Source: Noviherbaspirillum autotrophicum (lineage in GTDB: Bacteria; Pseudomonadota; Gammaproteobacteria; Burkholderiales; Burkholderiaceae_D). From it: DNA of 64,000 nt. Positions 1 through 8,991 of this stretch are shown here, piece by piece. The translations under genes were made by a program, and so were the position numbers. The notes below the pieces were generated by a model. That model saw nothing but the letters and a program-made list of their open reading frames with translations. It was not told the origin of the DNA and searched no databases. The DNA lies in assembly GCF_000818395.1 (NCBI RefSeq), contig NZ_JWJG01000028.1, positions 3,913,051 to 3,977,050 of the forward strand, in the 5' to 3' direction. The first letter of the stretch is position 1; the number at the start of each line of letters is the position of its first letter.

Positions 1-35
1 GTGTCGTTCTTGAGGGGGGCGAATTTGGTGGTCAT
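1..35 (-). CDS. hemE: uroporphyrinogen decarboxylase, N-terminal fragment (runs off the window)
   Basis: Only eleven codons lie in the window, reading M-T-T-K-F-A-P-L-K-N-D from an ATG at 35 toward position 1. This resembles my recollection of the start of betaproteobacterial HemE, where an APLKND-type stretch precedes the conserved N-terminal helix. HemE decarboxylates uroporphyrinogen III in haem synthesis. The gene points the same way as the two-component genes behind it. Eleven residues cannot prove identity, so the name is a recognition call and the adjoining sequence would settle it. Confidence 0.42.
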   Translation of the reverse strand, partial: MTTKFAPLKND

Positions 36-91
36 GGAAAACCTGTTGATATTTTCTCGATAGATGCGCACCTGCATGAGCAAGGCGATAT

Positions 92-113
92 TGCCGGCGC
101 AGACGCGCCGGCA
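92..113. repeat. perfect 9-bp inverted repeat, 4-base loop
   Basis: Positions 92-100 pair perfectly with 105-113 around an AGAC loop. It sits between the end of the response-regulator gene and the presumed hemE start. There is no T-run on either side, so it is at best a weak or Rho-assisted terminator for the two-component operon, or an mRNA-stabilising hairpin. Confidence 0.5.
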
Positions 114-189
114 CTTAGTTCAAAGTTCGGAAACCGGCGCGGTGATCTACTAGCGTGCTCGGACCGAATGTGGGCAGGCATCATGCCGG

Positions 190-1593
190 CTACACGCCAT
201 CCTTCAGCATGCCAAGAGCCTCGAACTCTTCCATCTTCCGGTATAAGCTGGACAGTCCTATCCCCAGCTTTTGTGCGGCCATGCGGCGGTCGCCGCCGGC
301 GTCGCTGATTGCCCTGGTAACCACAGCGCATTCGAAGCGCCGCACCTGCTCGCGCAATCCGTCGCCGGACGGCGGCACCTGTATGCCGTTCTTGGCAGGG
401 TCGCCGCGCATTATCTGAGGCGGCAGTTCAGCAGTCGTAATGCGTCCCTCGTCGGCCAGGATCAATGCCCGGTCGACCACGTTTTCCATTTCGCGCACGT
501 TGCCGGGCCAATCGTACGCACCCAGGATCTCTTCCACTTCCGGATCGATGACGATCGCCTGGCGGTGATTCATTCGCTTGGCACCACGCTGCAGCAGGAA
601 TCGCACCAGTCCTGGAATATCCTGCCTGCGCTCGCGCAGCGGCGGCGCGTGCACATGGAACACCGAGAGGCGGAAGTACAGGTCTTCGCGGAACTTGCCG
701 TCGGCAACCATCTGGGCCAGGTCGCGGTTGGTGGCGGCCACGATGCGCACGTCGGCACGCTTGGCCTGCTCGCTGCCGACCGGGCGCACCGTCTTTTCCT
801 CGATCACGTGCAGCAGCTTGACCTGCAGCGCCAGCGGAAGCTCGCCGATCTCGTCGAGAAAGATGGTGCCCTTGTCGGCTTCCAGAAACAGGCCCTTGCG
901 CGCCTTGTCCGCGCCCGTGAACGACCCTTTCACATGGCCGAACAGTTCGCTTTCCATTAGGTTTTCTGGGATCGCACCGCAGTTGACCGGAATGAAGGGG
1001 CCTTCGGCGCGCTGGCTGTTCTGGTGAATCTGGCGTGCGATCACGCCCTTGCCGGTACCGGATTCTCCGGTCACCAGCACCGTGCTGTCGGTCGGCGCGA
1101 CCTTGGCGATGAGCCGTTCCAGCTCGCGCATGGCGGCCGACGCGAATGCGAACGTCTCCTCGCGCGAGCCCATCACCAGGTTGCGCAGCACCTTGTTCTC
1201 GGACGACAGGCGGCGCATATCGCTAACCTTCATCAGGCGGTGCAGCACCTCCTCGTTGCGCACCGGCTTAATCATGTAGTCGGACGCGCCAGCCTTGATG
1301 GCGTCGATCGCGGTATCGACCGAGGCGAAGGCGGTCATCATGATGAAGCTGGTGTCGATGCCGGCCGCGCGCGCACGGCGCACCAGCTCGATGCCGGTAA
1401 AATCCGGCATCTTGATGTCGCTGATGGCGACGTCGATATCGCCCTTCGACAGGCGTTCCAGCGCATCGGTCGCATTCGCGGCCTGGCATACGCTGCAACC
1501 GGAGCGCGACAGGTGCGCCGCCAGAACCTGCCTGATTGCCGGCTCGTCATCGACGACCAGCACTTCCAAGGACTTTATGTTCATGTCTGTCAT
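190..1593 (-). CDS. sigma-54-dependent response regulator (NtrC family)
   Basis: This 467-residue protein has the NtrC layout. A receiver domain spans about 10-120, with acidic residues D15/D16 and phospho-acceptor D59. The AAA+ sigma-54 activation domain has Walker A GESGTGKG at 175-182, the sigma-54 contact loop as GSFTGA at 222-227 and Walker B TIFLDE at 242-247. A Fis-type helix-turn-helix lies near the C-terminus. It should activate RNA polymerase carrying sigma-54 after phosphorylation by the kinase encoded just upstream, whose stop codon overlaps its ATG (ATGA). A good -24/-12 promoter lies on the far side of the kinase gene in front of a cytochrome c, the obvious candidate target. GSFTGA rather than GAFTGA is a known variant. 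The precise regulon is unknown. Confidence 0.9.
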   Translation of the reverse strand: MTDMNIKSLEVLVVDDEPAIRQVLAAHLSRSGCSVCQAANATDALERLSKGDIDVAISDIKMPDFTGIELVRRARAAGIDTSFIMMTAFASVDTAIDAIKAGASDYMIKPVRNEEVLHRLMKVSDMRRLSSENKVLRNLVMGSREETFAFASAAMRELERLIAKVAPTDSTVLVTGESGTGKGVIARQIHQNSQRAEGPFIPVNCGAIPENLMESELFGHVKGSFTGADKARKGLFLEADKGTIFLDEIGELPLALQVKLLHVIEEKTVRPVGSEQAKRADVRIVAATNRDLAQMVADGKFREDLYFRLSVFHVHAPPLRERRQDIPGLVRFLLQRGAKRMNHRQAIVIDPEVEEILGAYDWPGNVREMENVVDRALILADEGRITTAELPPQIMRGDPAKNGIQVPPSGDGLREQVRRFECAVVTRAISDAGGDRRMAAQKLGIGLSSLYRKMEEFEALGMLKDGV

Positions 1594-3131
1594 GAGATTT
1601 CTTTAATTGGGAAAAATGCCTGCACCCGGGTGCCGGCGCCCGGCGACGAGTCGATCTCGATGGTCCCCTCGTGCCGCTTCATGATCGAATAGCATAGCGG
1701 CAATCCGAGGCCGGTGCCCTTGCCGGCGGGCTTGGTGGTAAAAAATGCGTCGAACGCCTGCGCCAGCACTTCCTTCTCCATGCCGTGGCCGTTGTCTTCG
1801 ACTGTCATGCAGACGCGTCCGCTATCGACCCGCGTCGACACGGTGATGGTCGGCTGCCGGCCCTTCACGGATTCCAGCGCGTCCATCGCATTAATGAGGA
1901 GGTTCATGATCAGCTGGGTCAACTGGTTAGCTTCGCCGTAGATGGCCGGCAATTGCGAATCCAATTCCAGCCGCAGCTCCACGCTTCGCAAGCGCTTATC
2001 GTAGCGAATGAGACTGCAGGCACTGCGCAGTTGGCCATTGAGGTCGAGGAACTGCGGATCCGCCGGCTGCGGGGACGCGAAATCTGAAATCTCGCGCGTA
2101 ATCGCCGAAAGACGCTGCGCCTGTTCCAGGATCAAATCAGGTCGGCACTGCAGACAAAGCTCCTTGCTTGCGCAGACGCCAGGCCCTTCGTTACGTCGCA
2201 GCACCATGTCTTCTGCTATGCCCGAGATTGCGGCAATCGGATTGCCAATTTCATGCGCAACTCCGGCCGCCAGTGTGCCAATCGCCGCCATTTTTTCTTG
2301 ATGAAAATATCTTTGGCGCTCGAGGAGCAATTCCTTTTCCCGCCTATCAAGGGCAGTTGCCATACTATTCACCGCCGCCATCAACTGGCCGACTTCATCA
2401 TACCTGCGCACCGGAATCGGTTCACCGCGATACCCATTGACGATCTCCAGGGCGCGGGTTTGCAAGATGCTCAAGTCTCTGGTCAATTGCCTGAAAAACA
2501 CGCCAATGCATAAGCCCAGGAGCGCCAATCCGATCATGACCAGAAACAGCGCTATTCCCATCGCTGAATCTGCCTTCACGCGATACTGCTCGGACATGTG
2601 TTGCCGTGCTGTATGCGACTGCTCGGCCAAGACCGTGAATTCATTCTTGGTCTTCACCAGTTCGGCTATCAACTGATTCATGTTGGCTCTGGAGGGTTCC
2701 CGGGCCGCGGCCTCCTGCGCCTTGCGAACGCCATCCAAGCTGATTCGGAGAGTGGGAACACGCGCCCGCACTTCGGCGTATCGGTTAAGCAGCGAGTCGA
2801 AATGCATGCGGATGCGCTGCATTCCCGCGTCGCGGTCAGACGCATCGAGGTTGACAAACACGCCCATCAAAGTATGGAAGGCGGCGGTGCTCGCCTGATT
2901 GAGCAGACGGTCGGTTTCGAGCGACATTTCTATCTGTTCGAATTCCTTCATCAGCGCCCGTTTTTCATGCATGACGAAAAGTGCGGTGGCGAACGCATAC
3001 ACCATGAGCGCGACGAACACGATCAATCCTTTAGTGCGCACCGACAATGGCCGTTTCGCCACCTGCATGGATTCACCAGCCACATTATTCGCAGCCGGAT
3101 CTATACCTTGCTTTTCTTTACTCATCATCAT
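1590..3131 (-). CDS. membrane sensor histidine kinase with a cysteine motif after the H-box
   Basis: The 513-residue kinase has transmembrane helices at about 35-54 and 191-213 enclosing a helical periplasmic domain, followed by a HAMP linker. The dimerisation/H-box has H293 (in VAHEIGNP), the N-box is near N410-N414, and the G-boxes are DNGHG 446-450 and GKGTGLGL 470-477. Between the H-box and the catalytic domain is a C-x5-C-x2-C motif (C320, C326, C329), which could bind a metal or sense redox. It is translationally coupled to the NtrC-type regulator and is presumably its cognate kinase. Three ATGs in a row at the start (3131, 3128, 3125) leave the exact first residue open, and no strong ribosome site is visible. 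The signal sensed is unknown. Confidence 0.9.
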   Translation of the reverse strand: MMMSKEKQGIDPAANNVAGESMQVAKRPLSVRTKGLIVFVALMVYAFATALFVMHEKRALMKEFEQIEMSLETDRLLNQASTAAFHTLMGVFVNLDASDRDAGMQRIRMHFDSLLNRYAEVRARVPTLRISLDGVRKAQEAAAREPSRANMNQLIAELVKTKNEFTVLAEQSHTARQHMSEQYRVKADSAMGIALFLVMIGLALLGLCIGVFFRQLTRDLSILQTRALEIVNGYRGEPIPVRRYDEVGQLMAAVNSMATALDRREKELLLERQRYFHQEKMAAIGTLAAGVAHEIGNPIAAISGIAEDMVLRRNEGPGVCASKELCLQCRPDLILEQAQRLSAITREISDFASPQPADPQFLDLNGQLRSACSLIRYDKRLRSVELRLELDSQLPAIYGEANQLTQLIMNLLINAMDALESVKGRQPTITVSTRVDSGRVCMTVEDNGHGMEKEVLAQAFDAFFTTKPAGKGTGLGLPLCYSIMKRHEGTIEIDSSPGAGTRVQAFFPIKEIS

Positions 3132-3746
3132 CGTTTATCGCTGTTCTAAAATCCGCGCTTTGCGAGTCACATCCTTCCCTCGAAAAGATTGAATTGAGAC
3201 AGTGTTCCTTCCAGAAAAATTCAGCGCATGCATGGCCGCCCGAAAGGACGACGGATACTGCGGGCATTACAAATGACACAGATGATCGGTCTGCCCCCTT
3301 GGCCTGTCAGTCTTACAACCACACAGGCGGAACCGCCTTCGCCTTTTCACCGCGTCTTTGCGTCAATTCGCGCACTTTCAGGACAATAAGGTGCAATGCA
3401 TACAGGCCAAGCCCCCGAGAAATCGTGAAATAGCAAGTGAGCAATTATTTACTTGAAGCAATTTTGGTTCCATAGCCCAAAAGAAATGGGCATAGCGAAT
3501 AAATTACTAATTTGCCATGACAACCGGCTCAACGAAGAGCAAATACCAATATGAAATTCCAACTCTTGGAAATTCCGCATCTTCTTTTTCTCATTTTCAG
3601 TAAAACCTTGATCTCGGACAGGAAACTTTCTTCATTTCTCTAAATAAAGCCTGCTTTCTGCTGGCACACTAATTGCCAACATGCAAGAACGGTACATGTA
3701 TAGCATTTCGTTATTTAGACCGTATTCTTAAATCCAAGGAGAAAAC
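3132..3746. other. divergent regulatory region between kinase and cytochrome c genes
   Basis: This stretch of about 615 bases has no supported gene and is AT-rich in its right half. It holds a sigma-54 promoter at 3662-3676, a perfect 6-bp inverted repeat with a 2-base spacer at 3325-3338, and a direct repeat GAAATTCC at 3553-3560 and 3569-3576. The repeats lie at distances where NtrC-type activators bind upstream of sigma-54 promoters, but their function is a guess. Confidence 0.6.
3662..3676 (+). promoter_or_regulatory. sigma-54 (-24/-12) promoter of the cytochrome c gene
   Basis: TGGCAC at 3662-3667 and TTGC at 3673-3676 are separated by five bases, so the invariant GG (3663-3664) and GC (3675-3676) have exactly ten bases between them. 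This is the canonical RpoN spacing. Transcription should start near 3688, leaving a leader of about 59 bases before the ATG at 3747. The neighbouring divergent operon encodes an RpoN activator. Confidence 0.85.
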
Positions 3747-4043
3747 ATGAAAGTCACTCTCGTCATTGCCGCAGTCTTGTCACTGATGGCCAGCCAGGCT
3801 TATGCCGGCGGCAAAGAAGTCTATCAAGCCAATTGCGCAGCCTGTCATGCAACCGGCGCGGCTGGCGCGCCCAAGCTCGGCGATAAGGCAGCATGGGCAC
3901 CGCGCATCAAGACTGGCCTCGACGCGCTTCACGCATCGGCGCTCAAAGGCAAGAATGTGATGCCGCCAAAGGGTGGCAATACCAGCCTGGCAGACGCTGA
4001 TGTGATCGCAGCAGCCGATTACATGATCGGCCAGTCGAAGTAA
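3747..4043 (+). CDS. small periplasmic class I cytochrome c (c5-like)
   Basis: This 98-residue precursor has a Sec signal peptide ending in A-Y-A at residue 20. The haem-binding motif is C30-A-A-C-H34 and the probable distal ligand is M72 in a MPPKGG segment, a pattern typical of cytochrome c5-type electron carriers. The mature protein should be an electron shuttle of about 8 kDa in the periplasm. A strong ribosome site (AAGGAGA, 3738-3744) precedes the ATG. It is monocistronic, lying between a sigma-54 promoter and a 13-bp terminator hairpin. It needs the ccm machinery encoded immediately downstream on the opposite strand. The partner oxidase or reductase is not in the window. Confidence 0.92.
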   Translation: MKVTLVIAAVLSLMASQAYAGGKEVYQANCAACHATGAAGAPKLGDKAAWAPRIKTGLDALHASALKGKNVMPPKGGNTSLADADVIAAADYMIGQSK

Positions 4044-4060
4044 TCCAGCACACGCTGATG

Positions 4061-4090
4061 AGTGCAGTGCGCGTCATCGCGCACTGCACT
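4061..4090. terminator. bidirectional terminator between cytochrome c and ccmI
   Basis: Positions 4061-4073 pair perfectly (13 bp) with 4078-4090 around a TCAT loop. It lies 18 bases after the cytochrome stop codon and 3 bases from the convergent ccmI stop codon, so it can serve both genes. The trailing T-tract on the plus strand is weak (ACTTATT). Confidence 0.75.
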
Positions 4091-4092
4091 AC

Positions 4093-5349
4093 TTATTCGA
4101 CACGCTTGACGATACGTACCGTCAAGTTTTTCGTCCCCGGCTGTACCGGCCCGGTTGCCCCCTCCAAATCGCCTGCGCTCGGCGTCGCGTTGCCTGTCCT
4201 GGAAATGCGCGCGCTTACCACCACCTTCGGGAAGTCGGACAGCTTCGCAGCCGGCGTCATGCCCATGCCGTCGTCCAGCACGAAGCTCGCCGGCAAGTCC
4301 TTGACCTGCTTGCGCAGCACCGCCAGAGGCGGACGTTTCCCTTCCTGCGCTCCTTGCGCGGCACGCGCGAAAATGAACACCGTATCCGTATCCGACGCCT
4401 GCGCGCGCAGGGCCGGGTCGAGTTCGACCACGCCTTCCAGCGTCGCGCCACCGCCCGCTGCCTTTGCCTTCGAAGCAGGAGCGGTCGCTGCCGGGGCGAG
4501 CCCCATCAAGCCCTGGGCTTCGCTGATGCTGCTGGCGATCGAGCGCCCGATATCGGACTCGGCCGGCACCAGCGCCAGGATTTTCTGCCAGCGCGTGACC
4601 GCAGCCGCATAGTCGCGCCGTTCGAAGGCCGCGCTGCCCGACAAGGCCAGCGCCTTGACGTTGTTCGGTTCGATGGCCAGCGCGCGGTCGATCAGCTTCT
4701 CCGGCTCGCCCTGCAGGCTCTTGTTGCGCGCCATCGCCAGCACGTCGGCATAGTCTGCGAACAAGTTGGCGTCGTTCGGCACCAGCTTCACCAGATGCCC
4801 GAACGCCTTGCTCGATTCGTCGAAACGGCCAAGCGCGTTGTAGGAGCGCGCCAGCATGTTCCAGCCTTCGACGTCATCCGGCTCGGTCTTGAGCCGCTCG
4901 GCCAGGCGCGCGACCATGCCTTCGATCTGCTGCGGCGTGATCTCATGCGAATTCTCGGCGGAAGCAGCAGCAGCCTGTACGGGATCGATCCCGGCGGGCG
5001 TGCCAAGGAACATGTAGAGCGAAATCGCAAGCGCAGGCAGCGCGACGGCGATTACCCACGGCGCCCAGCGCTTCTCCGCACTGCTGCCGGCCGGAGCGGC
5101 TTGCGGCCGCACTTCTTCAGCGACACGGCGCTCCAGTTCCCGGCGCGCGCTTTCATAGGCATGCTGTTCGATCATGCCGTCGGCAAGATCGATCTCAAGC
5201 TCGCGCAACTGGTCGCGCAGCACGCTCAGGTTCAGTTCATCGCGCCGCACATCGGCCACTTCCCCCCGCCCCTTGCGCAGCAACGGCGGCAACACGAACA
5301 GCAAGGCCGTTGCCGTCAATAACGCGGCGCCGATCAAAAATCCGGTCAT
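4093..5349 (-). CDS. ccmI: cytochrome c biogenesis protein CcmI (apocytochrome chaperone)
   Basis: The 418-residue protein has an N-terminal transmembrane helix (about 3-23), a cytoplasmic coiled-coil-rich loop, and a second helix near 95-113. A TPR-containing periplasmic domain and a C-terminal domain follow. This is the CcmI/CycH plan: it holds apocytochromes c and presents them to the CcmF/H haem-ligation complex. It is the last gene of the ccm operon. Its ATG overlaps the ccmH stop by four bases, and it ends at the bidirectional hairpin shared with the cytochrome c gene. Confidence 0.9.
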   Translation of the reverse strand: MTGFLIGAALLTATALLFVLPPLLRKGRGEVADVRRDELNLSVLRDQLRELEIDLADGMIEQHAYESARRELERRVAEEVRPQAAPAGSSAEKRWAPWVIAVALPALAISLYMFLGTPAGIDPVQAAAASAENSHEITPQQIEGMVARLAERLKTEPDDVEGWNMLARSYNALGRFDESSKAFGHLVKLVPNDANLFADYADVLAMARNKSLQGEPEKLIDRALAIEPNNVKALALSGSAAFERRDYAAAVTRWQKILALVPAESDIGRSIASSISEAQGLMGLAPAATAPASKAKAAGGGATLEGVVELDPALRAQASDTDTVFIFARAAQGAQEGKRPPLAVLRKQVKDLPASFVLDDGMGMTPAAKLSDFPKVVVSARISRTGNATPSAGDLEGATGPVQPGTKNLTVRIVKRVE

Positions 5350-5816
5350 GCTTTATCCTTCGTCTCGTTGGCCGCGTCGAGCAATGCCGCCGCTCGCCGC
5401 ATATCTTCTTCCGGCAGGTCTTCCGCCACGTCGCGTCGTTTCACCAGCTTTACCGCGAGCACGGCAATGCCGCCAATCAGAAGCAGGAACGGACCGAACC
5501 ACAGCAGCCATGTGGTGGCCTTGACCGGCGGGCGGTACAGCACGAAATCGCCATAGCGCGCCACCAGATAGTCCACCACTTCCTTGTCCGACATGCCGGC
5601 CGCCAGCTTCTCGCGCACCTGATTCTTCAGGTCGATCGCCAGCTCGGCGTGCGAATCGGCCAGCGTCTGGTTCTGGCACACCAGGCAGCGCAGCTCTTCC
5701 GACAGCGCCATCACGCGCTTTTCCAGCACGGGATCGCCTGACACCGGCGGTGCTTCGCGCGCCTGCGCGGCAGCAGCGACCACTGCAAGCAGCAAACAAA
5801 TCATCCACTTACGCAC
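5346..5816 (-). CDS. ccmH: cytochrome c maturation protein CcmH (thiol reductant)
   Basis: The 156-residue protein has a signal/anchor at 1-19, the family signature LRCLVCQNQ with redox cysteines C44 and C47, and a C-terminal transmembrane helix at about 104-126. CcmH reduces the CXXCH cysteines of apocytochromes before haem ligation. The length fits the short CcmH/CcmL form, with the TPR part on the separate CcmI. Its start overlaps the end of ccmG by eight bases. Confidence 0.93.
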   Translation of the reverse strand: MRKWMICLLLAVVAAAAQAREAPPVSGDPVLEKRVMALSEELRCLVCQNQTLADSHAELAIDLKNQVREKLAAGMSDKEVVDYLVARYGDFVLYRPPVKATTWLLWFGPFLLLIGGIAVLAVKLVKRRDVAEDLPEEDMRRAAALLDAANETKDKA

Positions 5817-6336
5817 GGTTCAGCTCCTTAATCAGGGGCAGCAGCTTCTGGCTGATGGCTTCCGGCGTGATCGGACCGGTGTATTTCATGCGGACCACGC
5901 CCTTCTTGTCGATCACGAACGTTTCGGGGACACCGTACACGCCAAAATCGATGCCGACACGGCCGTCGGAATCGAAGGCCGAGGTCAGGTACGGATTGCC
6001 GAATTCGGACAGCCATGCCGTACCCTCGTCGCGCTTGTCCTTGTAATTCAAGCCGATGATCGGCACGGCGCCGGTCTTGGCGAAATGCATCAGCACCGGA
6101 TGCTCCTGACGGCACGACACGCACCACGACGCCCAGACATTGAGCAGCCAGACCTTGCCCAGCATGTCCTGGTTGGAGATGGTCTTGTCCGGCTCGCCCA
6201 GCTGCGACAGCTTGAAGGCCGGCGCAGGCTTGCCGATAAAGGGCGACGGGATTTCACGCGGATTCAGGTGCAGCCCGATGTACAGAAAGCCGAGCAGCGC
6301 GATGAATACGCCGAGAGGAAGCAGGAATCTCTTCAT
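5809..6336 (-). CDS. ccmG: thiol:disulfide interchange protein CcmG/DsbE
   Basis: The 175-residue thioredoxin-fold protein is membrane-anchored by a helix at about 4-22. Its active site W-C72-V-S-C75 is followed by the R-Q-E-H-P context normal for DsbE. It passes reducing power from the inner membrane to CcmH and apocytochromes. Its ATG overlaps the ccmF stop codon (ATGA). Confidence 0.92.
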   Translation of the reverse strand: MKRFLLPLGVFIALLGFLYIGLHLNPREIPSPFIGKPAPAFKLSQLGEPDKTISNQDMLGKVWLLNVWASWCVSCRQEHPVLMHFAKTGAVPIIGLNYKDKRDEGTAWLSEFGNPYLTSAFDSDGRVGIDFGVYGVPETFVIDKKGVVRMKYTGPITPEAISQKLLPLIKELNRA

Positions 6337-8333
6337 GATGCTGATGCGGTAACGTTGGCCGTCTCGACGGGAGCCACGACATCGGCCTGCTGGCGCCTGC
6401 GCGCCAGTACACGGTAGCGGCGATCCGAGGCGGCAAGCAGCCCGCCGAATGCCATGATCAGGCAGCCGGCCCAGATCCAGCCGACAAACGGCTTGTGCTG
6501 CACGCGCACCACCCAGGTGCCGTCATTGGTGGCTTCGCCCAGCGACACGTACAGGTCGCGCGTGAAGCCGCGCTCGATCGCCGCTTCTGTCATCGGCATC
6601 TGCTGCACGGTGTACATGCGCTTTTCCGGTTCCATGGTCGCGATCTTGCTATCCCCTCTCGTGACTTCGAACCGCGCCCTGGCCGCGATATAGTTCGGTC
6701 CCCTGCTCTCCGACAGGTCGGTGAAAGTGAAGGCATAGCCGCCAACGCTGGTGCTGTCGCCCACCCGCATGCTGACGTCCTTGGCCGTTTCCAGCCCCTT
6801 GACCAAGGTGACGCCGACCACGAACACGCCGATGCCGGCGTGGGCGATGATCATTGCCCAGTAACTGCGCGGCAGGCTGGAAAATCGTTTGAAGATGGCA
6901 GTGCCGGCCGGCGCATGACGCAAGCGCTGCAGCAGGTGCGATGCGGTCGCCAGCAGAATCCAGACCGCAAAGATCAGCCCGGCGGTCGCCAGCGCCGAGG
7001 TCGACGCGGCGAATGCCGCACCGCCACCGATGACCAGCGTGGCCAGCGCCACCCAGCGCAGGCGCAATGCCACGTCACCAACCGACGCCTCCTTCCAGCG
7101 CACGAAAGGGCCGATCGCGAGCAGCAGCAGCACCGGAATCATCAGCGGCACGAACACCGCCTCGAAGTACGGCGGGCCGACCGAAATCTTGCCGAGGTTG
7201 AGCGCGTCGAGGAACAGCGGATACAGCGTGCCAAGCAGAACGGTGCCGGCGGCCACCAGCAGCAGGACGTTATTCACCAGCAGCATCGACTCGCGCGACA
7301 CCAGCGAGAAGCGCCCGCCCAGGCCCACCTTCGGCGCGCGCCATGCGTACAGCAGCAGCGAGCCGCCGATCACGATGGCGAGGAAGATCAGGATGAACAG
7401 GCCGCGGCGCGGATCGGTCGCGAATGCATGCACCGAAGTCAGCACGCCGGAACGGACCAGGAAGGTGCCCAGGAGCGACAGCGAGAACGCGATGATCGCC
7501 AGCAGCACGGTCCAGTTCTTGAAGCTGCCGCGCTGTTCGGTGACGGCCAGCGAATGGATCAGCGCGGTGCCGACCAGCCACGGCATGAAGGAAGCGTTTT
7601 CCACCGCATCCCAGAACCACCAGCCGCCCCAGCCCAGCTCGTAATAGGCCCAGAAGCTGCCCATGAAAATGCCGAGCGTGAGGAACATCCATGCCACCGA
7701 CGTCCATGGACGCGACCAGCGCGCCCAGGCAGCGTCGAGCTCGCCGCCCATCAGCGCCGCAATCGCGAAGGCAAACGCGACCGAGAAGCCGACGTAGCCC
7801 ATGTACAGCAGCGGCGGGTGGATGATCATGCCGAAGTCCTGCAGCAGCGGGTTGAGGTCGCGGCCATCCACGGCGCCGGGCAGCATGCGCTCGAACGGAT
7901 TGGAGGTGAACAGCAGGAAGCACAGGAAGCCGACGCTGATCAGGCCCATCACGCCCAGTACGCGCGCCACCGTCTCGTCGGACAGCTGCCTGGACAGGGT
8001 CGACACCGCGAAGGTCCACAGCGCCAGCATCTCGGCCCATAGCAGCAACGAGCCTTCATGGCCGCCCCAGGTGCCCGCGATGCGGTAGTACACCGGCAAC
8101 TTCGAGTTCGAATTGGATGCGACGTAGGTCAGTGAAAAATCGTTGTTGATGAACGAGTACAGCAGGCAGGCGAACGCAATCGAGACGAACAGGAATTGCC
8201 CGGCTGCGGCCGGGCGCGCCACGTCCATCCAACGCCGGTTGCCGTTGAATGTGCCGGCGATCGGCAAGATGCCTTGCACCAGTGTCAGGCACAGCGCAAG
8301 CATCAGGGAAAAATTACCCAGTTCTGGAATCAT
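6333..8333 (-). CDS. ccmF: cytochrome c haem lyase subunit CcmF
   Basis: The 666-residue polytopic membrane protein has the tryptophan-rich WWD haem-handling signature ([18 protein letters not shown]) in the first third and histidine-bearing loops around it. A large periplasmic segment precedes the last helix. CcmF takes haem from holo-CcmE and ligates it to apocytochromes with CcmH and CcmI. The length is normal for the family. Both ends overlap neighbouring genes by ATGA, which indicates one coupled operon. Confidence 0.95.
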   Translation of the reverse strand: MIPELGNFSLMLALCLTLVQGILPIAGTFNGNRRWMDVARPAAAGQFLFVSIAFACLLYSFINNDFSLTYVASNSNSKLPVYYRIAGTWGGHEGSLLLWAEMLALWTFAVSTLSRQLSDETVARVLGVMGLISVGFLCFLLFTSNPFERMLPGAVDGRDLNPLLQDFGMIIHPPLLYMGYVGFSVAFAFAIAALMGGELDAAWARWSRPWTSVAWMFLTLGIFMGSFWAYYELGWGGWWFWDAVENASFMPWLVGTALIHSLAVTEQRGSFKNWTVLLAIIAFSLSLLGTFLVRSGVLTSVHAFATDPRRGLFILIFLAIVIGGSLLLYAWRAPKVGLGGRFSLVSRESMLLVNNVLLLVAAGTVLLGTLYPLFLDALNLGKISVGPPYFEAVFVPLMIPVLLLLAIGPFVRWKEASVGDVALRLRWVALATLVIGGGAAFAASTSALATAGLIFAVWILLATASHLLQRLRHAPAGTAIFKRFSSLPRSYWAMIIAHAGIGVFVVGVTLVKGLETAKDVSMRVGDSTSVGGYAFTFTDLSESRGPNYIAARARFEVTRGDSKIATMEPEKRMYTVQQMPMTEAAIERGFTRDLYVSLGEATNDGTWVVRVQHKPFVGWIWAGCLIMAFGGLLAASDRRYRVLARRRQQADVVAPVETANVTASAS

Positions 8334-8791
8334 TTGGCATCCTTTGCCATTGCGCTAGCCGCCTTCGCTTCCTGGCCCTTCTTGAGCGCATAGGCCGCAT
8401 CCGGCGGCATGTAGTTTTCGTCGTGCTTGGCCAGCACTTCTTCCGCCACGAACACGCCGTCGTTGCCAAGCTTGCCCTGCGCCACCACCCCCTTGCCCTC
8501 CTTGAACAGGTCAGGCAGGATCCCGCGGTAGACGACACGGATCCTTTGCGCGTTGTCGGTCACGCCGAAGGCGACGGTCACGCCGTCCGGCTGGCGCTGC
8601 AGGCTGCCGTTCTCGACCATGCCGCCGACCCGGAAGCTGCGTCCGCGCGGCGCTTCGCCGGCGGTAATCTGCGTCGGCGTAAAGAAGAACACCAGGTTCT
8701 TCTGGAATGCCGACAGCACCAGCCAAGCCGCAAGGCCGAGTGTCGCCAGCCCGGCTGCAATCAGGGCCATGCGCTTATGCCTGGCTTTCAT
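8330..8791 (-). CDS. ccmE: periplasmic haem chaperone CcmE
   Basis: The 153-residue protein has one N-terminal membrane anchor (about 8-27) and an OB-fold domain. The covalent haem site HDENYMPP has H123 and Y127. CcmE receives haem from CcmC/D and delivers it to CcmF. The alanine/lysine-rich tail after the haem motif is typical. It is translationally coupled on both sides. Confidence 0.94.
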   Translation of the reverse strand: MKARHKRMALIAAGLATLGLAAWLVLSAFQKNLVFFFTPTQITAGEAPRGRSFRVGGMVENGSLQRQPDGVTVAFGVTDNAQRIRVVYRGILPDLFKEGKGVVAQGKLGNDGVFVAEEVLAKHDENYMPPDAAYALKKGQEAKAASAMAKDAK

Positions 8792-8991
8792 TTCGAGTTC
8801 TCCCCATCCTTGCGCCCGTGGCGGGCGTTATTGCGCGTCCAGCGGCGCAGTTGTTGCAGCGTGCTCTTGCGCCGCATCTGCAGCATGAACACTTCAGCGC
8901 CCAGCAAGCCGAACATCACGACAAACGAGCCCCACACGTACAGCGCATAGCCGCCCATCGCAAAAAAATCGCTCCAACTATTCCAAATCAT
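8788..8991 (-). CDS. ccmD: haem exporter accessory protein CcmD
   Basis: The 67-residue protein has a single transmembrane helix (about 13-36) followed by a basic cytoplasmic tail. This is the usual CcmD form, somewhat longer than average. It helps release holo-CcmE from the CcmABC complex. It is identified by size, topology and its position between ccmC and ccmE with ATGA overlaps. Confidence 0.88.
   Translation of the reverse strand: MIWNSWSDFFAMGGYALYVWGSFVVMFGLLGAEVFMLQMRRKSTLQQLRRWTRNNARHGRKDGENSK

Noticed and set aside
882-930. GSFTGA instead of GAFTGA in the NtrC-type regulator
   Set aside because: This is a known natural variant of the sigma-54 contact loop and does not imply loss of activation.
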